Numbered from the stretch's first letter, positions 23,754 to 35,500 are shown. The stretch: 64,000 nucleotides of DNA from Tulasnella sp. 424 (GCA_019633425.1 WSUB01000004.1:62001-126000), one strand, 5' to 3'. Translations and numbers: made by a program. Notes: generated by a model not told the origin, from the letters alone.

Positions 23754-24578
23754 TTAATATTGGCCAAACTCCTGATGCGGTGGTGGAAGAGGCGGCTCCC
23801 CAGCCAATCGGCCATGTTGGAGGTATGATCCAACGTTTGGGGATTTGGGTTGAGGTTGGGCCTTTCGACTTGAGCGCGGGACAGGATCTTGTCGGCTCGG
23901 TCTGTCAGATGCAGCCATAGCCAGTCCACCTCCACTTGTCGGTGGAGGTGAACGAGCGCTAAACCCGTCTGCGCTGGCTTTACTTCCTCGTCGGTTCAAG
24001 TTCAGGCCGCTAAAAAGTCGCTTGAGACCCTTGGGCGAAAGATCTTGTGTAGGTGGGTTAGCATTAGCTGGCTGTTGCTGGTACTGGTACTGTGATGGGT
24101 ATGGTTGTGCGGGCGCCGGGGCGATTGGATAAGTAGCCGGCGCGGCTGTCACGCGGCCAAAGTTATCCTTTGGCAAAGCTTCTCCGGGTTCGACTATGGA
24201 AGCTTGGTAAGAGGATATGCTGTAGGCTGGGCTGGGATTTGGACGCTGTTGTCTTGCAGCCACGAAGGACGTTTGTGACACATAGCTAGGACGCTGAGAT
24301 CCATAATTATAAGACGTTCGGCTGCTAGATGCTGGCGAGGAGAAGCCGGAGCTCGAGGATGTATAATCCGTCCGGTTTGTCGACAGCGACGGCGAATACA
24401 GACTTGATTGCTGCGAGTAACTCGTCCTACTTGATCTTCGAGACGCTCGGTCTTCATCAATGTTGGGTATGGCGGTTCCCTGAGTCTGCAAGGTCGGTGC
24501 ATTAGGGTCTGCACCAACATGAGACTCTGGATGACGCCAAAAAAGACTCACATATTGGCTTGTGTATCGACTAGACAT
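23754..24578 (-). CDS. Ser/Tyr/Pro/Gln-rich protein, 252 aa, two exons, function unknown
   Basis: Exon 1 (24552-24578) encodes MSSRYTSQY. A GTGAGT...CAG intron is removed and exon 2 (23754-24485) continues TQGTAIPNIDEDRASRRS. Most of the protein is low complexity (SSSSGFSSPASSSRTSY, YPSQYQYQQQPANANPP). The segment SPKGLKRLFSGLNLNRRGS is the most conserved-looking part, basic and amphipathic. The end is Pro-rich (LPPPHQEFGQY). Reading through the intron is also possible without a stop, so the spliced form is an inference from strong splice sites and from the parallel architecture of the 22184-23126 gene. Confidence 0.65.
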   Translation of the reverse strand: MSSRYTSQYVSLFWRHPESHVGADPNAPTLQTQGTAIPNIDEDRASRRSSRTSYSQQSSLYSPSLSTNRTDYTSSSSGFSSPASSSRTSYNYGSQRPSYVSQTSFVAARQQRPNPSPAYSISSYQASIVEPGEALPKDNFGRVTAAPATYPIAPAPAQPYPSQYQYQQQPANANPPTQDLSPKGLKRLFSGLNLNRRGSKASADGFSARSPPPTSGGGLAMAASDRPSRQDPVPRSSRKAQPQPKSPNVGSYLQHGRLAGEPPLPPPHQEFGQY

Positions 24579-25497
24579 TATAGCGGTAAGTAAAAAAAGT
24601 GGTTTATCAGTTGGAATGGAGGGTTGGAGGGGGGAATGTGGTTCTGGCAGGCGGGTCTCCCGAATCTTTGCGGCATCCCTTTTGAGCCTTCGGACGAAGG
24701 CTGTTCGCGCGGAGGGTGCACTTGTAGAGGTCGCTTGTACTCCCTGCGGGTCGGAACTGGCCTAATTTGCTCTGTAGCAAGCTTTGACTCGCCCGAGTGG
24801 TGGCCTGGATCGACCCATCCTCCATCCATGCATCGCCCCAAGGACGACTTGGGCGCTGTGCCCGCTTTGCCTTTTTAACGCGTCAGAGAGGTCCTGGCGC
24901 GCCGAAGACGTACTCTTTTGCTTTGGCATGTCATGCTGAAGCGGTTTGCCGATGGAGACTGTGGTCGTAATGTGTATAGATCAATGCTGTGCAAAATTTT
25001 GGTTCTCTCAGGGTCGTATAGCTTTTCCTGATAGAACAGATTAAAATCTGCTTCTAGATAGAGTTGCTATTAGAAAAATAGCAAGTTCTTTGCGCTGTGA
25101 AGTAGTACTTTGCTTTCCATGTCACTATTGGAAACATCGGTGCAAGGGGAGTATTTCGAGGTATCACAGACAAAGGCTTGGGATGACGTCAGCAATTCAT
25201 TCTGCGCGCTCTCGCATCGTGCGACTGTGAGAGTATAGAGTCGTCCCACTCGCGATATGTCCTCAAGTTTATACTCTGTCCCAATCACAAGCTGGTCACG
25301 TCGCTCCCTCTTGGGCATTTGGCAGCTAGCCGATAAGCCCCCCGTACTACATCCTTCAGGGAATAAACAACTCGACCGAAAGTGGATTCACAGCAACCGC
25401 AGCAGCTTTTTCAAACTTGCAAACACATAACTTAATTCGATTAATCGGATGTACGATATACTCTATATACAACTCAAGCGGCCCAAGGCTGGCTAGC
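24579..25497. other. intergenic, no gene recognised
   Basis: This is the promoter side of the 23754-24578 gene and the 3' side of the 25498-27167 gene. Short frames only; no RNA gene or repeat seen. Confidence 0.5.
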
Positions 25498-27167
25498 TTA
25501 CCTCCTCCCACTCTGCTTCGAGCTCCTTTGGCTTTCGAGGTCCCTCCTCGAACGCCTCCGATCCTCGGATCCTCTTGGCGACTGGAGAGGGGTCTGGGAC
25601 ACTGCAGCTGAAAATACTTCGTAGGGCTCAGCATAACCATCGGGTCTAAACTCCTCGGCTAGCTGCCCTCCCCGCAGGTTAGAACCAGCGTTTGTTCCGC
25701 GACGTAACGACGAAGAGCTAGGACCTTGGGCTGGCGTACTGGAACCTGTTGTTAGAGGGTACGGTGCGTCCGTAGTCAGGCCAGGGTAACGATTTTCTCC
25801 AGTACGCGGACGACCGTCGCGGTTGAGAGCGATCCCTCTCAGCGTCTGGGAGAGAGCATCCAGATCGCCCATCATCCCTAAGTCTGGAACGCTCTCCAAT
25901 ACCAAACCGTCTGTGGAGCTAGAAGGAATTTGGGTACTGCTCCTCCTCCTCGTATGACCTCTTGGGTGAGGTGGCTGTTGGGGAATCTGAGACCCCACAG
26001 ACACTTCCCCTCGCCGACTCCTTCTGAGCGTAGCCTCTTCGCGGCCCGATCCCCTTGGTGGGACGGTGGGGACATAGGCTGCGACAGCAGGGGGTTCCTT
26101 GACTGCCCTTTGATAACCCTGTGCTTCTATATATGTACCTGCGACAGTGTATTGCTGAACTGTAGCCTGGGAACGATTGTCCGCAAGACGGCTGCTGGAG
26201 CTGGGAGGGCCTCTTGTACGACGCTCCTCACTCGCCGCCGCCGGTTCTGGGACGGGCTGGTTCGGGTAGGATCCTCCTCTGGAGCCTGAAGAATAAGCGT
26301 ATCTGGCTTTAGACTCACTGTCTTGGGGAACCGACTGCGGTGCGGGTGCTGGTACTTGAGGTTGGCGATATCTCGCAGAGATCTGGCGGGGGGGTGCTGG
26401 ATAGGACACGTTTGAACTCGAGGGTACCGAAGCAGCTGGGGCGTATGATACTGTCGTTGGGGCCGCTGGTACTGGAACTAGGGAAGATCTTGCCAAAGAG
26501 CTCTGGGCGCGGGGTGTGCGGTTGGAACCGCTCGGACTTGCTACATCATACGTCCCTGGGGCATATTGCTGTGTACTTGCGGTCAGTACGCTTGATGCGG
26601 AGCTTCCATTACCGAAGAGAAGTGATGGAATCTATATATTGATGGAACCATCAACCCCGTCAGCCCAGAGGCCGGAGAAGGCGAAAACGCAACGGACTTA
26701 CGCCTGCAAGTGAGTCAACATCGGACGTGGTAGGATTCCTGCTCGACCGAGAGGCTCGTGAAGCGGACTGATTAATGTCGGGTCCTACTCCAGAGCCTGA
26801 AGGATATACGTATGTGCCTGAAGCACCATTGCTTCGGGGATTCGGCCGCTGTGCGGACGTTACTGGCGTCGAGGGATATCTTGAAGATTCCTGGGCCGTG
26901 AGCGCTTGATAGAGACTGCTTGAGCCTGAGGGTCCCGGAACTGCTGGGGGATGTCTCGTCGAAGACCTCTGGGTCCGGCGTGGCAGTCCGTAAGTCCCCT
27001 CGGCGCATTTCCCTGTACTTGCGGTCCCTGGACTTGATACGGTGCTGCTATCCTCGCTGAAGGGAAATTCTGGGAGCTATGTATGAATAGTGTCATCAAT
27101 CTCGTCAGCTCCGAGGCGGGAGAAGACGCAGACGCGATGGACCTACATCTCTAAGACTATCGGACAT
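25498..27167 (-). CDS. Ser/Pro/Arg-rich protein, 509 aa, three exons; likely founder-type member of a four-gene family
   Basis: Exon 1 is 27147-27167 (MSDSLRD), exon 2 is 26702-27076 and exon 3 is 25498-26631; phases close without stops. Exon 2 begins LPEFPFSEDSSTVSSPGT. It and exon 3 share an internal repeat: ASTGKCAEGTYGLP in exon 2 and ASTQQYAPGTYDVASP in exon 3. The only helical segment, in the C-terminal half, is DLDALSQTLRGIALNRDGR. This aligns with the conserved VDAQNLAERLQQLSMNDAD segment of the three tandem genes to its right, so the four appear to be one family. The tail is Arg/Ser-rich (RRRSRRDLESQRSSKQSGRR). Probably cytosolic or nuclear; function unknown. Confidence 0.7.
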
Positions 27168-28558
27168 GGTAAAATCTATTACACTGGAGTAGATGGGTGA
27201 TGATAATGTGAGATGTGAGGGCGAATGTTGTTGCTGTTGATGATGAGATCCGAGTCTCCATCCGCCTAGCTGTTTTAAAGGTCGGCCTCGGAGGTGCCGC
27301 AGAGCATGTCGACGCTTGGGCGATCAATCCATCCGTCTATTCACTGCATTGAGTGATATTGGCTCCCTTTGATGTCTAGCATCGCCATATTAGCGGATGA
27401 GTCCCAGTCGAAGCCCGAGGTCCGCGCGTTATCAACCTACACTCACCAGTTCGTTTTGTTGGATGCTCGTTTCATCCACTCGTCAGAGGGCCTCATATCT
27501 TGCTTTACTTCGTTGGCAGTTTACAGTGGCGAAATAACAGGGGGAAAGAGGTTTTGGAAACACTTATGTGTACGGTTGGTGTGCTCTACCAGTTTCGAGA
27601 TGGGCGGATGGCCTGTCGGAAAGGTGAAAAGCTATGCGCATATGCTCTATGTTGAATATGAAACAGCATAGGAGAGTACAACAAGATTGTTTAGAAGCGA
27701 AATCCATAGCGAGATCAACCGCTGGTGACCCTGGTTCAGCGATCTTCAAGTTTGTCAGCTTGGCCGACTCCGACAAGCCGACCCCAGGGCGGTACTCGTC
27801 ATTAACTTAACTTAATTTATTTATCCTTTGATAATAGTAAAGACCTTCTCTAAGCACCTATGCCTGAATACCATTTGTTCTAGGTGCATTCTTGATATGG
27901 TGGTCGAGTGGCGGTGGTCGTTACCAAGGAGACCTCCGATGCGGGCCTGATCGACCGTCATCCAGACCAATGGGTCTTTCATGTCCCTGAGATCGATATC
28001 CCGGCGGTATCCTTAATTTGCGTTGTTGTCGTCGTGACAAGTCATTTGCCCGTTGGGAGGGAGTTTTCGGGCGTGACGGTGTACACGCACGGTGCACATG
28101 GTGCGAAGCTACTGGTTTGACGGAACATAAAAAAAATCTATTTATGCCATATCCGAGCCAAAATGTGGATTACTCTAGGAAATTGCCTTCAAAGTTTTTC
28201 GAGAGCTGCGCGTTGTCTTGAAAGAGTTATGCTGGGAAACGCTCGTTGCAGTTAAAGAGCGCCTTATACATGACATGGTTCGCTTAACCCGCGAAATGAA
28301 GCAGAGCGGTATTGTACGCTCTCAAATGACGTAAACTGCGATTAATAGGGTAAGCGAGAGCGTTGCTTCTATTAGAATGGGAGCAGTGGTTTGTCAGCGA
28401 TGGCAACTCGCGCGCAGGGAAACCAATCGAACTCTTGCTCTTTTTCGACGTGGCAGTACTTTCCATAGATATACATACATAAATCCTAGCTTAATTGCTG
28501 CCTATAATAGCTATATTGAACCATATCCGTTCTTCATCCCTTCTCCCACGCAAGCCCA
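27168..28558. other. intergenic, contains a diverged copy of the tandem-unit spacer
   Basis: Around 27965-28010 the sequence includes TTTCATGTCCCTGAGATC, which recurs with changes near 30357 and 32473. It is therefore the 3' spacer of the triplicated unit described at 28559-33984. No gene recognised. Confidence 0.55.
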
Positions 28559-29763
28559 TCAGCTCAATTCGCTCCGCAATCGACTGGGTTTATAAACCGG
28601 CTCTTTCCGTCTTCTCGGCACTCCACGTTCAGGAAGCTCGACAGCTCGGTACGGTGGCGTATTGATATTTAGGACTTCTGGTACACGCAAATGGCTGGGA
28701 TTACCGACACCACTAAGCGACGCGGTGCTCAAGCTCGGTTGATTGTATGACGTCGCTTCATCTCGCCTTGACCGTCCAGGAAGCTCGACAGCTCGGTACG
28801 GTGGCGTATTGATATGTAGGACTTCTGGTGCACGCAAATGGCTGGGATTACGAGCACCACCAAGCGATGCGCTGCTCGAGGCCCGCTGTAGGTAGGGCGT
28901 TCTTTCATCTCTTCTTGGCCNNNNNNNNNNNNNNNNNNNNNNNNNNNNNNNNNNNNNNNNNNNNNNNNNNNNNNNNNNNNNNNNNNNNNNNNNNNNNNNN
29001 NNNNNNNNNNNNNNNNNNCTGGGATTACGAGCACCACCAAGCGATGCGCTGCTCGAGGCCCGCTGTAGGTAGGGCGTTCTTTCATCTCTTCTTGGCCGCC
29101 TGGGATCCTCGCCATAAGTTGGAGTATTGATTCGCTCGACAATGGGGGCCCTTCGATAATCAGCGTCGTTCATGGAAAGCTGTTGAAGCCGCTCCGCCAA
29201 GTTCTGTGCATCGACCTCGCTTGAACAAGTCAAATTGGCCGCTGGAACTACTGCTGAAGCGTTCCGGAGTTTCGAGCGCCGAGTTTGGTTGTGATCCCTT
29301 TCGCTAAGCCTCAAAGAAGACGGTAAGGGTGGCGTTGGAGGTGTTGGAACCGTCATTTCGGAAGTCCTGACCCGCGGTTGAAATGGGTGGGTCGGACCGG
29401 TCGTTAGCGGATGTGACGGTCGTTCACGACGAGTTGAGCTCCTTGCTTGTGGTCGTTGCTCGCTGTGTCTTCTGGGATTTTGTGACGGACGCCGTGGTCG
29501 GGCCCTACCGAGCACGTCTAAGCTTAAGCCCAGACCTCGAACCGAGCTGTCACTGGGAACAGAACTGAAAACGGAGAGAAGTGACAAAAGCGTCAGAGAG
29601 TGAGCGAGAGAAATTGGCCCGCAAAGCAAGAACTCTCATACCTCCGGGATGGCTCAGCGGATGACGACTGCTGCAGTCCTCTGTCCAACCTGTCTCCAAT
29701 CACGCCTTTCTCGAGCAGTTCGCGATAGACCTCTGGAGGAACAAATGGAGATGGTGCTGACAT
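28559..29763 (-). CDS. Arg/Ser/Pro-rich family protein, tandem copy A (contains assembly gap)
   Basis: Exon 1 (29642-29763) begins MSAPSPFVPPEVYRELLEKG and exon 2 runs from 29564 to the stop at 28559. The joined frame continues SSVPSDSSVRGLGLSL. The body is basic and Pro-rich; a predicted helix (VDAQNLAERLQQLSMNDAD) is the best conserved segment among the paralogues. The C-terminal part is a 49-residue tandem repeat with units opening SHLR[AV]PEVL[HN]INTPPYRAVEL. Bases 28921-29018 are unresolved, within the repeat, so the protein length is uncertain. Function unknown. The conserved first exon, ending in a splice of the same phase in all three copies, argues for a real, maintained gene. Confidence 0.7.
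28630..28920 (-). repeat. 147-bp coding tandem repeat
   Basis: The segment starting CAGGAAGCTCGACAGCTCGG at 28630 recurs at 28777, exactly 147 bp (49 codons) later. A following diverged unit reaches the N run. Sequence starting CTGGGATTACGAGC at 28842 recurs at 29019, immediately after the Ns, for 79 bases. Confidence 0.85.
28921..29018. other. assembly gap (98 N)
   Basis: A run of 98 Ns is flanked on both sides by the same 79-bp sequence. This points to a collapsed or unresolved tandem repeat. The distance across the gap between identical bases is 177 bp, not 147, so the gap size is probably not exact. Confidence 0.95.
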
Positions 29764-30985
29764 TGGTGGGGTTTGATGGAAGTGGACAGAGAGAGCTCGG
29801 GTGAGTGAAGGAAGTGGTTTATCGCACTACGAAGGCTGCTTTATATATCTTTCATCGCCCACAATGGCGGTCCAAGTGATCGGTGCAAATTTCGTATGTG
29901 TACTCTACGACTGGAACTATATCCCTCAGTGGATGTTTCCAAACCGTCGACTTTCATTACTCAGACTTGTTCGCGAAAATGGAGCAAGGTGTCAGAACAC
30001 TGTCGAGAAAATCATAATGTCCGTTGACAGTGGGGAAAATCGGAGTTGCGACCTTTTGTTCTCGGGGTCTCCTGCCCGACTTCGTGTACGGATCGAGAGC
30101 GTCGGTACCCTGAAAGGGGATCTGGCATCATGGTGCAGTCGTTATCTTATCACGGGTGCAACACACCCCCAAACCCGTGGTCGTCATTTACACAGAATCG
30201 TTCCCTAAATTACTCCCATTCATGGATTCGGAACACTTAGACATAGGCTCCGTGCTACCATGGCAACTGTAATTTGGGTGTAATCACGCGGAATACAGAT
30301 ACACCAAGCAGACCTCCGATGCGGGCCTGATCGACCCCCATTCAGATCAATGGTTTGTCATGTCCCTGAGATCCCGGCGGCATCTTTATTCTGCCTTCTT
30401 AGTATATCACGAAGTTACTACTCGTTGGGTTTGGGTTTGAGTGAGTGTGTACACGAACGGTGCGCGTGGTGCAAAGCCACTGGTTCGACAGGACATCAAA
30501 ACAAATCTCTCCATTTTAATGGGGTCTCGAATCAAATGTTAATTATTCTAGGAAATTAACTTCAAAGTACTCGTTTATTCGAGAGCGTCGCGTCGTTGTT
30601 AAAGAGTTCTGCAAGGAACCGCCTTTGTGGTGGAAGAGCACCTTATCACCGTTAAAGCCGATACGTGACATAGTTCGCTAAACACCGGTACGAAGCAGAG
30701 CAGTGGTATATGCTCTCGAAAAACGTACACGGAATAGGGCAATGAATCGGGTCAAGCTGTCGGGTCGTTGCCTAGGTTGGGAGCATTGGTTTGTCCACGA
30801 CAACGATGCAACTCGGACGCAGCGAAACTGGTCGTTCAAATCCAGACGGGTCGAACCCCTCTTCTTTTTCGATGCGGCAAAAATCTTCATATATATACAT
30901 ACATAAAATCTTTATTAGTGAAGACATACTATTTATATTAAACTCTGTCCGTTCTTCATCTCCTCTCCCCCCTCCCCGGAGTCCA

Positions 30986-31863
30986 TCAGCTCCACGGGAT
31001 CTGCACAAAGGTAGATTCAAATTGCACCGCCCGCTGTATTATAGATGCTCTACGTCTGGGAGTACCAGCAGGCTGGTACGGCGGTGCATTAGGATTCCGG
31101 ACTTCTGGTGCGCGCGGATGCCTGGGATTACGAGCACCACCAAGCGATGCGCTGCTCGAGGCCCGCTGTAGGTAGGGCGTTCTTTCATCTCTTCTTGGCC
31201 GCCTAGGATCCTCGCCATAAGTTGGAGTATCGAGTCGCTCGACGATGGGGGCCCTTCGATTATCAGCGTCGTTCATGGAAAGCTGTTGAAGCCGCTCCGC
31301 CAAGTTCTGTGCATCGACCTCGCTTGAACAAGTCAAATTGGCCGCTGGAGCTACTGCTGAAGCGTTCCGGAGTTTCGAGTGCCGAGTTCGGTTGTGATCC
31401 CTTTCGCTAAGCCTCAAAGAAGACGGTAAAGGTGGCGTTGGAGGTGTTGGAACCGTCATTTCGGAAATCCTGACCCGCGGTTGAAATGGGCGGGTCGGAC
31501 CGGTCGTTGGCGGATGTGAGGGTCGTTCACGACGAGTTGAGCTCCTTGCTTGTGGTCGTTGCTCGCTGGGTCCTTGTGACGGACGCCGTGGTCGGCCCCT
31601 ACCGGACGGGTCTGAGCCCAGGTCTAAGCCCAGACCTTGAACGGGGCTGTCACCGGGAACGAAACTGACAGGGTGGAGAGATGACACAAGCGTCGGACAG
31701 TGAGAGAGACAAACTGGCCGGCAAAGCAAGAACTTTCATACCCCCTGGATGGCCCTGCGCCTGACGACTGCTGCAATCCCCTGTCCAAGCTCTCTTTGAT
31801 CACCCCTTGCTTGACCAGCTCGTTATAAACATCTGGAGGAATAAAGGGAGTTGGTGCTGACAT
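30986..31863 (-). CDS. Arg/Ser/Pro-rich family protein, tandem copy B
   Basis: Exon 1 (31742-31863) starts MSAPTPFIPPDVYNELVKQG and has the same length (122 nt) as in copy A. Exon 2 (30986-31664) continues with the same Arg/Pro-rich body, the helix segment AQNLAERLQQLSMNDADNR and the block DERTPYLQRASSSASLGGAR. Copy B has only one repeat unit where copy A has several. Its C-terminus is different (ESTFVQIPWS) because the frame shifts away from the repeat. DNA identity to copy A is very high through the middle of exon 2 (about 31095-31560), suggesting recent duplication or gene conversion. Confidence 0.72.
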
Positions 31864-33154
31864 TGGCGGGTTTTGATCTGAGTACTGGAAGGAGAAAGCA
31901 GATGAGAAAGAGCTCCGGGGAGTGAAGGAAGGGGTTTAGCGTCCTGTGAAGGATGCTTTATATACTTTTCGTCGCCCACAAAGGCAGTGCAAGTGATCGG
32001 TGCTGAGTTCGTATGTGTACCGTATGATTGGAATGATTCTCCTCTGCGGGCGTTGCGAAAGCGTCGACTTTCATTTCTCGGAGTTGTTCATGAAAATGGC
32101 GCAAAGCGGTCAAAACACTGCCGAGAAAACCGGGAGGTCCGTTGGCAGTAAGAAAAATCGGAGTTGCGACTTTTTTGATTTCTTTAGTCGCCTGCCCGAC
32201 CGTATACGGATCGAGAGCGTCGATAGCTTGAAAGGGAATCCGGCACTACGATGCAGTCGTCCGTTGTTATCTTATCAGCGGGTGCAGCGAGCGCCGGTTG
32301 TCATTTACGTGGAACTCTCTCCCCCACAAAGGATTAATTCCCATTCATGGATTAAGCATAGGCTCGGTGATGCCATGGCAATTGCAGTTTGAGTGTTATC
32401 GCGCGGAATCCAGATACACCAAGCAGACTCCGATGCGGACCTGATCGAGGGTCAACCCGATCAATGGACCTTTCCATGTCCCTGAGGTCCCGACGGCAGC
32501 TTTTCTTTCCTTTGTTGTTAAAATGCAGAGCCATCTATTTATGGGGAGGGATTTTTTTTTCGACGAGAGTGTGTATGTCTACAGCGCACATAGTGCGAAG
32601 CTGATGGCTCGACAGAACCCATTCTCTCTTGATGCGAGTACAAACCAAATGTGGATTGTTCGAGGAATCACCTTCAAGCTCTCGTTTACTCGAGAGCTGC
32701 GCATGGTCATAAAAGAGTTCTGTTGGATATGCTCGTCGCAGCAGATGAGTGCCTTATCACCGTTAAGGCCGATACATGTGTAGAGCGTCCATGTATGGTT
32801 CGCGAGACTCGTGGAATCAAGCAAGGCGGTGGCATATACTATCAAAGGCCGTACACAAAAGGATAGACGATGAATCAGGTCAAGCGGGAGGGCTGCATAA
32901 TCAGGTTGGGAGCAGTAGTTTGTCCACGACAACTTGGCGCACTTTGCGAAAACCGATAGTTCAACTCCCAACCCGTCAAACTCCTCTTCCTATTCTTTTC
33001 TCAAATGCCGCAATAATTTCCATATACATACATACATACAAATACTAATTAATGACAGCATTACTATATCAAACTCTGTCCATTCTTCATGCCCGCTTCC
33101 CCTCCTCGAGTTCTATCACCTGGCAGGATCCACGGAGATCCGCACTGAACTGGA

Positions 33155-33984
33155 TCATGAAGGACGCATCGCTCCCCGCCTTATCGCTACTCTACCTCCA
33201 GAAGTCTCAACAGGACGGTACTGTCCCGCCCTAAGGTTTCCGAGTCGGAGTTCGGGTGCGCGCTGATGGTTGGGATTACGAACCGCACCACCAAGCGATG
33301 TGTCGCTCGAGGGCGGCAATCGGGAGCGCGGTTCATATCTCGAGTACGTCCTTTCATATCTTTTTGGCCGCCTAATAGCCTCGTCATAAGGTGGGGTAGT
33401 ATCGAGTTGTTCTGCGTTGGAGGCCCGTCGAGAATCAGCATCGCCCATGGAAAGCTCTTGAAGGCGCTCCGACAAGCTCTGTGCATCGACCCCACTCGAA
33501 CCAGGTATGTTGGCCGCTGGAGTTGTTGCTGAGGCGCTCCGGACTTCCGACGGTGGGGTTCGTTGGAGATCCCAGTAGAGTGGCGTAGGTCTTCTGTCCC
33601 TTGGTTGATATGGGAGCGTCGGAGCGCGTGTAGGCGGAGGCGGCTGTTGTCCACGACGAGCTGAGCTTCTTTCCTGCTGTTCGCTGCTTCTCATGAGTTC
33701 CTGGATTCGGACGGCGTAGTACGGGTCTGCGCCTGGGCCTTGGATCGGGTTATCAAAAGGTCTGAACCTGACAATGAAGAGTGGATCATACAGAACGTCA
33801 GAGAGAGAGACATCATTAGTTCTCAATGCAAGAACTTTTCATACCTCTTAGACCGCTTGGCGGATGATGACTGCTGGGCGGATGCCGACTGCTGCAATCC
33901 GCTATCTGAGCTGTCTCCGATCACGCCTTTCTCCACTAATTCCCGATAGACCTCGGGAGGAATAAAAGGAGTTGGTGCTGACAT
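33155..33984 (-). CDS. Arg/Ser/Pro-rich family protein, tandem copy C
   Basis: Exon 1 (33845-33984) starts MSAPTPFIPPEVYRELVEKG and is 18 nt longer than in copies A and B because of a SASAQQ insertion-like stretch. Exon 2 (33155-33767) joins in the same phase (RFRPFDNPIQGPG). The helix block (VDAQSLSERLQELSMGDADSRR) and the following YDEAIRRPKRYER correspond to those of A and B but with many substitutions. Copy C is thus the oldest of the three. The C-terminus reads GGRVAIRRGAMRPS. Function unknown. Confidence 0.7.
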
Positions 33985-34731
33985 TGACGTTTGTATTGGA
34001 AAGAGGAAGTAGATGGAAAAGAGCTTGTGGGGGAGTGAATGATGGGGGTTTATCGTACTTCGAAGGATCCTTTAAATATCTTTTTGTCGTCGACAAAAGC
34101 GGTGTAAGTGGTCGCTGTCGGTTTCATATGTGTACTGTAGGATAGTAACTATATCCCTCATCGGGGCGTTGCCAAAACCTCAATTGACTTTCGTCTCTCC
34201 GGACTTGTTCGCGAAAATGGAGCAAATGTGTAAGAGCGCTTATGAGAGAACTCAAGGTCCGTCGGCAGCTAGGAGAATCGGGCTTGCGACTTTTGATTTT
34301 GGGGTCCCCGGGCCCGCCCGACCGTGTACACAACGGATCGAGAGCGTTGGTAACCTGAAAGGGGAATCCTGAATGCAGCCTTTATCTTATCAGCGGGTGC
34401 AACGAAGCACCCCAAACCCCCGGTCGTCGTTTACAGCGGAGTCCCCACCCTCCCCAAAAACATTCTCATTCGCAAAAAAAATGTCAACTCAATACAGTTT
34501 ACGTGTTATCGCGCGCGGAATGCAAAATATATCAAACGGGCGTCTTTATCTCAGGGTCTCGCCATCCGACGACTTTCACATGCCAGCAGCTGTGCTTGTT
34601 CGGCTTTTTCGAACGTTTTTATTCTGGACTGCTTTGCTTTGTGCGCCCCCCCATCGACCCTTCCGCCTCCCAGTCATTAAGCTCATCCCTACCGCTCCCT
34701 TCTTCTCTGCCTCGCCTCCCCTTTAACGACA

Positions 34732-35055
34732 ATGTCCTTCGCCACGCTGTCCTCCATGATCCCTAACGCGACCTCCATCGCCTACCTCCAGACCCAAATC
34801 GTCTCTGCCGTGCCCATTAACATCGACCACCGCCTCGCAGAGTCAGCCAAATCGCTGGCGTTTTGCTTGGTTATGGTCGCTTCCGTACATGGTATGAAGG
34901 CGCTCACTCGCGCGGTTGGAGATGTGGTCGAGTTGACGACGACGGGCGATGAAGAGGAGGAGGACGCCCCAAGGAGGGGTCGACAGATGGAACGGACATA
35001 TCTGGGAATCGCAAAGACTACGTCCAACCAGACATCCGATAAGGCATCTCCATAG
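34732..35055 (+). CDS. small protein, 107 aa, function unknown
   Basis: A single open frame from an ATG in good context (ACAATGTCC) follows a C/T-rich promoter-like stretch. The protein has one hydrophobic segment (KSLAFCLVMVASVHGM), followed by an acidic run (GDEEEEDAPRRGR). It could be a small single-pass membrane protein. There is no homologue I recognise and no intron evidence, so the call rests on composition and context. Confidence 0.45.
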   Translation: MSFATLSSMIPNATSIAYLQTQIVSAVPINIDHRLAESAKSLAFCLVMVASVHGMKALTRAVGDVVELTTTGDEEEEDAPRRGRQMERTYLGIAKTTSNQTSDKASP

Positions 35056-35500
35056 ACTCTAGGCCGACGCGTGGGTATTGGAACGAGACCTTCGGGTTTA
35101 ACGAACAGTAGAAATGTGAGTCTCCCGAACTAAATCCCGTTCGTAAGCTAAACGTTCTTTGCACGAACAGCATGCCCCTTTCCTTCCAACTGACTCGGAA
35201 GAACCGGATTCACGCATCACCTTACATTAGACTCCCTTCCCCTTACACATACTTATCCTTTCTTTCAGCCTTTCAAGACTTTTTTACTCCCCCGTTGTCA
35301 CTTTATCCACCATATGTCTTCCATCCCTCTCATGATCATTCATTCCTCGGTCCAGGTTACGCACACGGAACAGTTTCCCATTAGAACGACAAATGTATAG
35401 AGAATATTATTGATACAGTCCCAAATTCCCCGTTAAGCGAATTCGTTTTGCTACAGTGGTATCATGAAGTATTAATGGAGAGGGGAGATGCAGTAATAAT

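Larger units (their letters stand above)
28559..34090. repeat. tandem triplication of gene plus spacer, unit about 2.1 kb
   Basis: The three genes share spacers as well as coding sequence. Just upstream of each start are related sequences with a TATA-like element (near 29842, 31960 and 34070), each followed by TCGCCCACAA or a variant. Downstream spacers carry the ATGTCCCTGAG block near 27978, 30360 and 32475. Confidence 0.8.

Noticed and set aside
28828..29130. Plus-strand open frame across the N run
   Set aside because: It is the reverse of the coding tandem repeat and runs through Ns.
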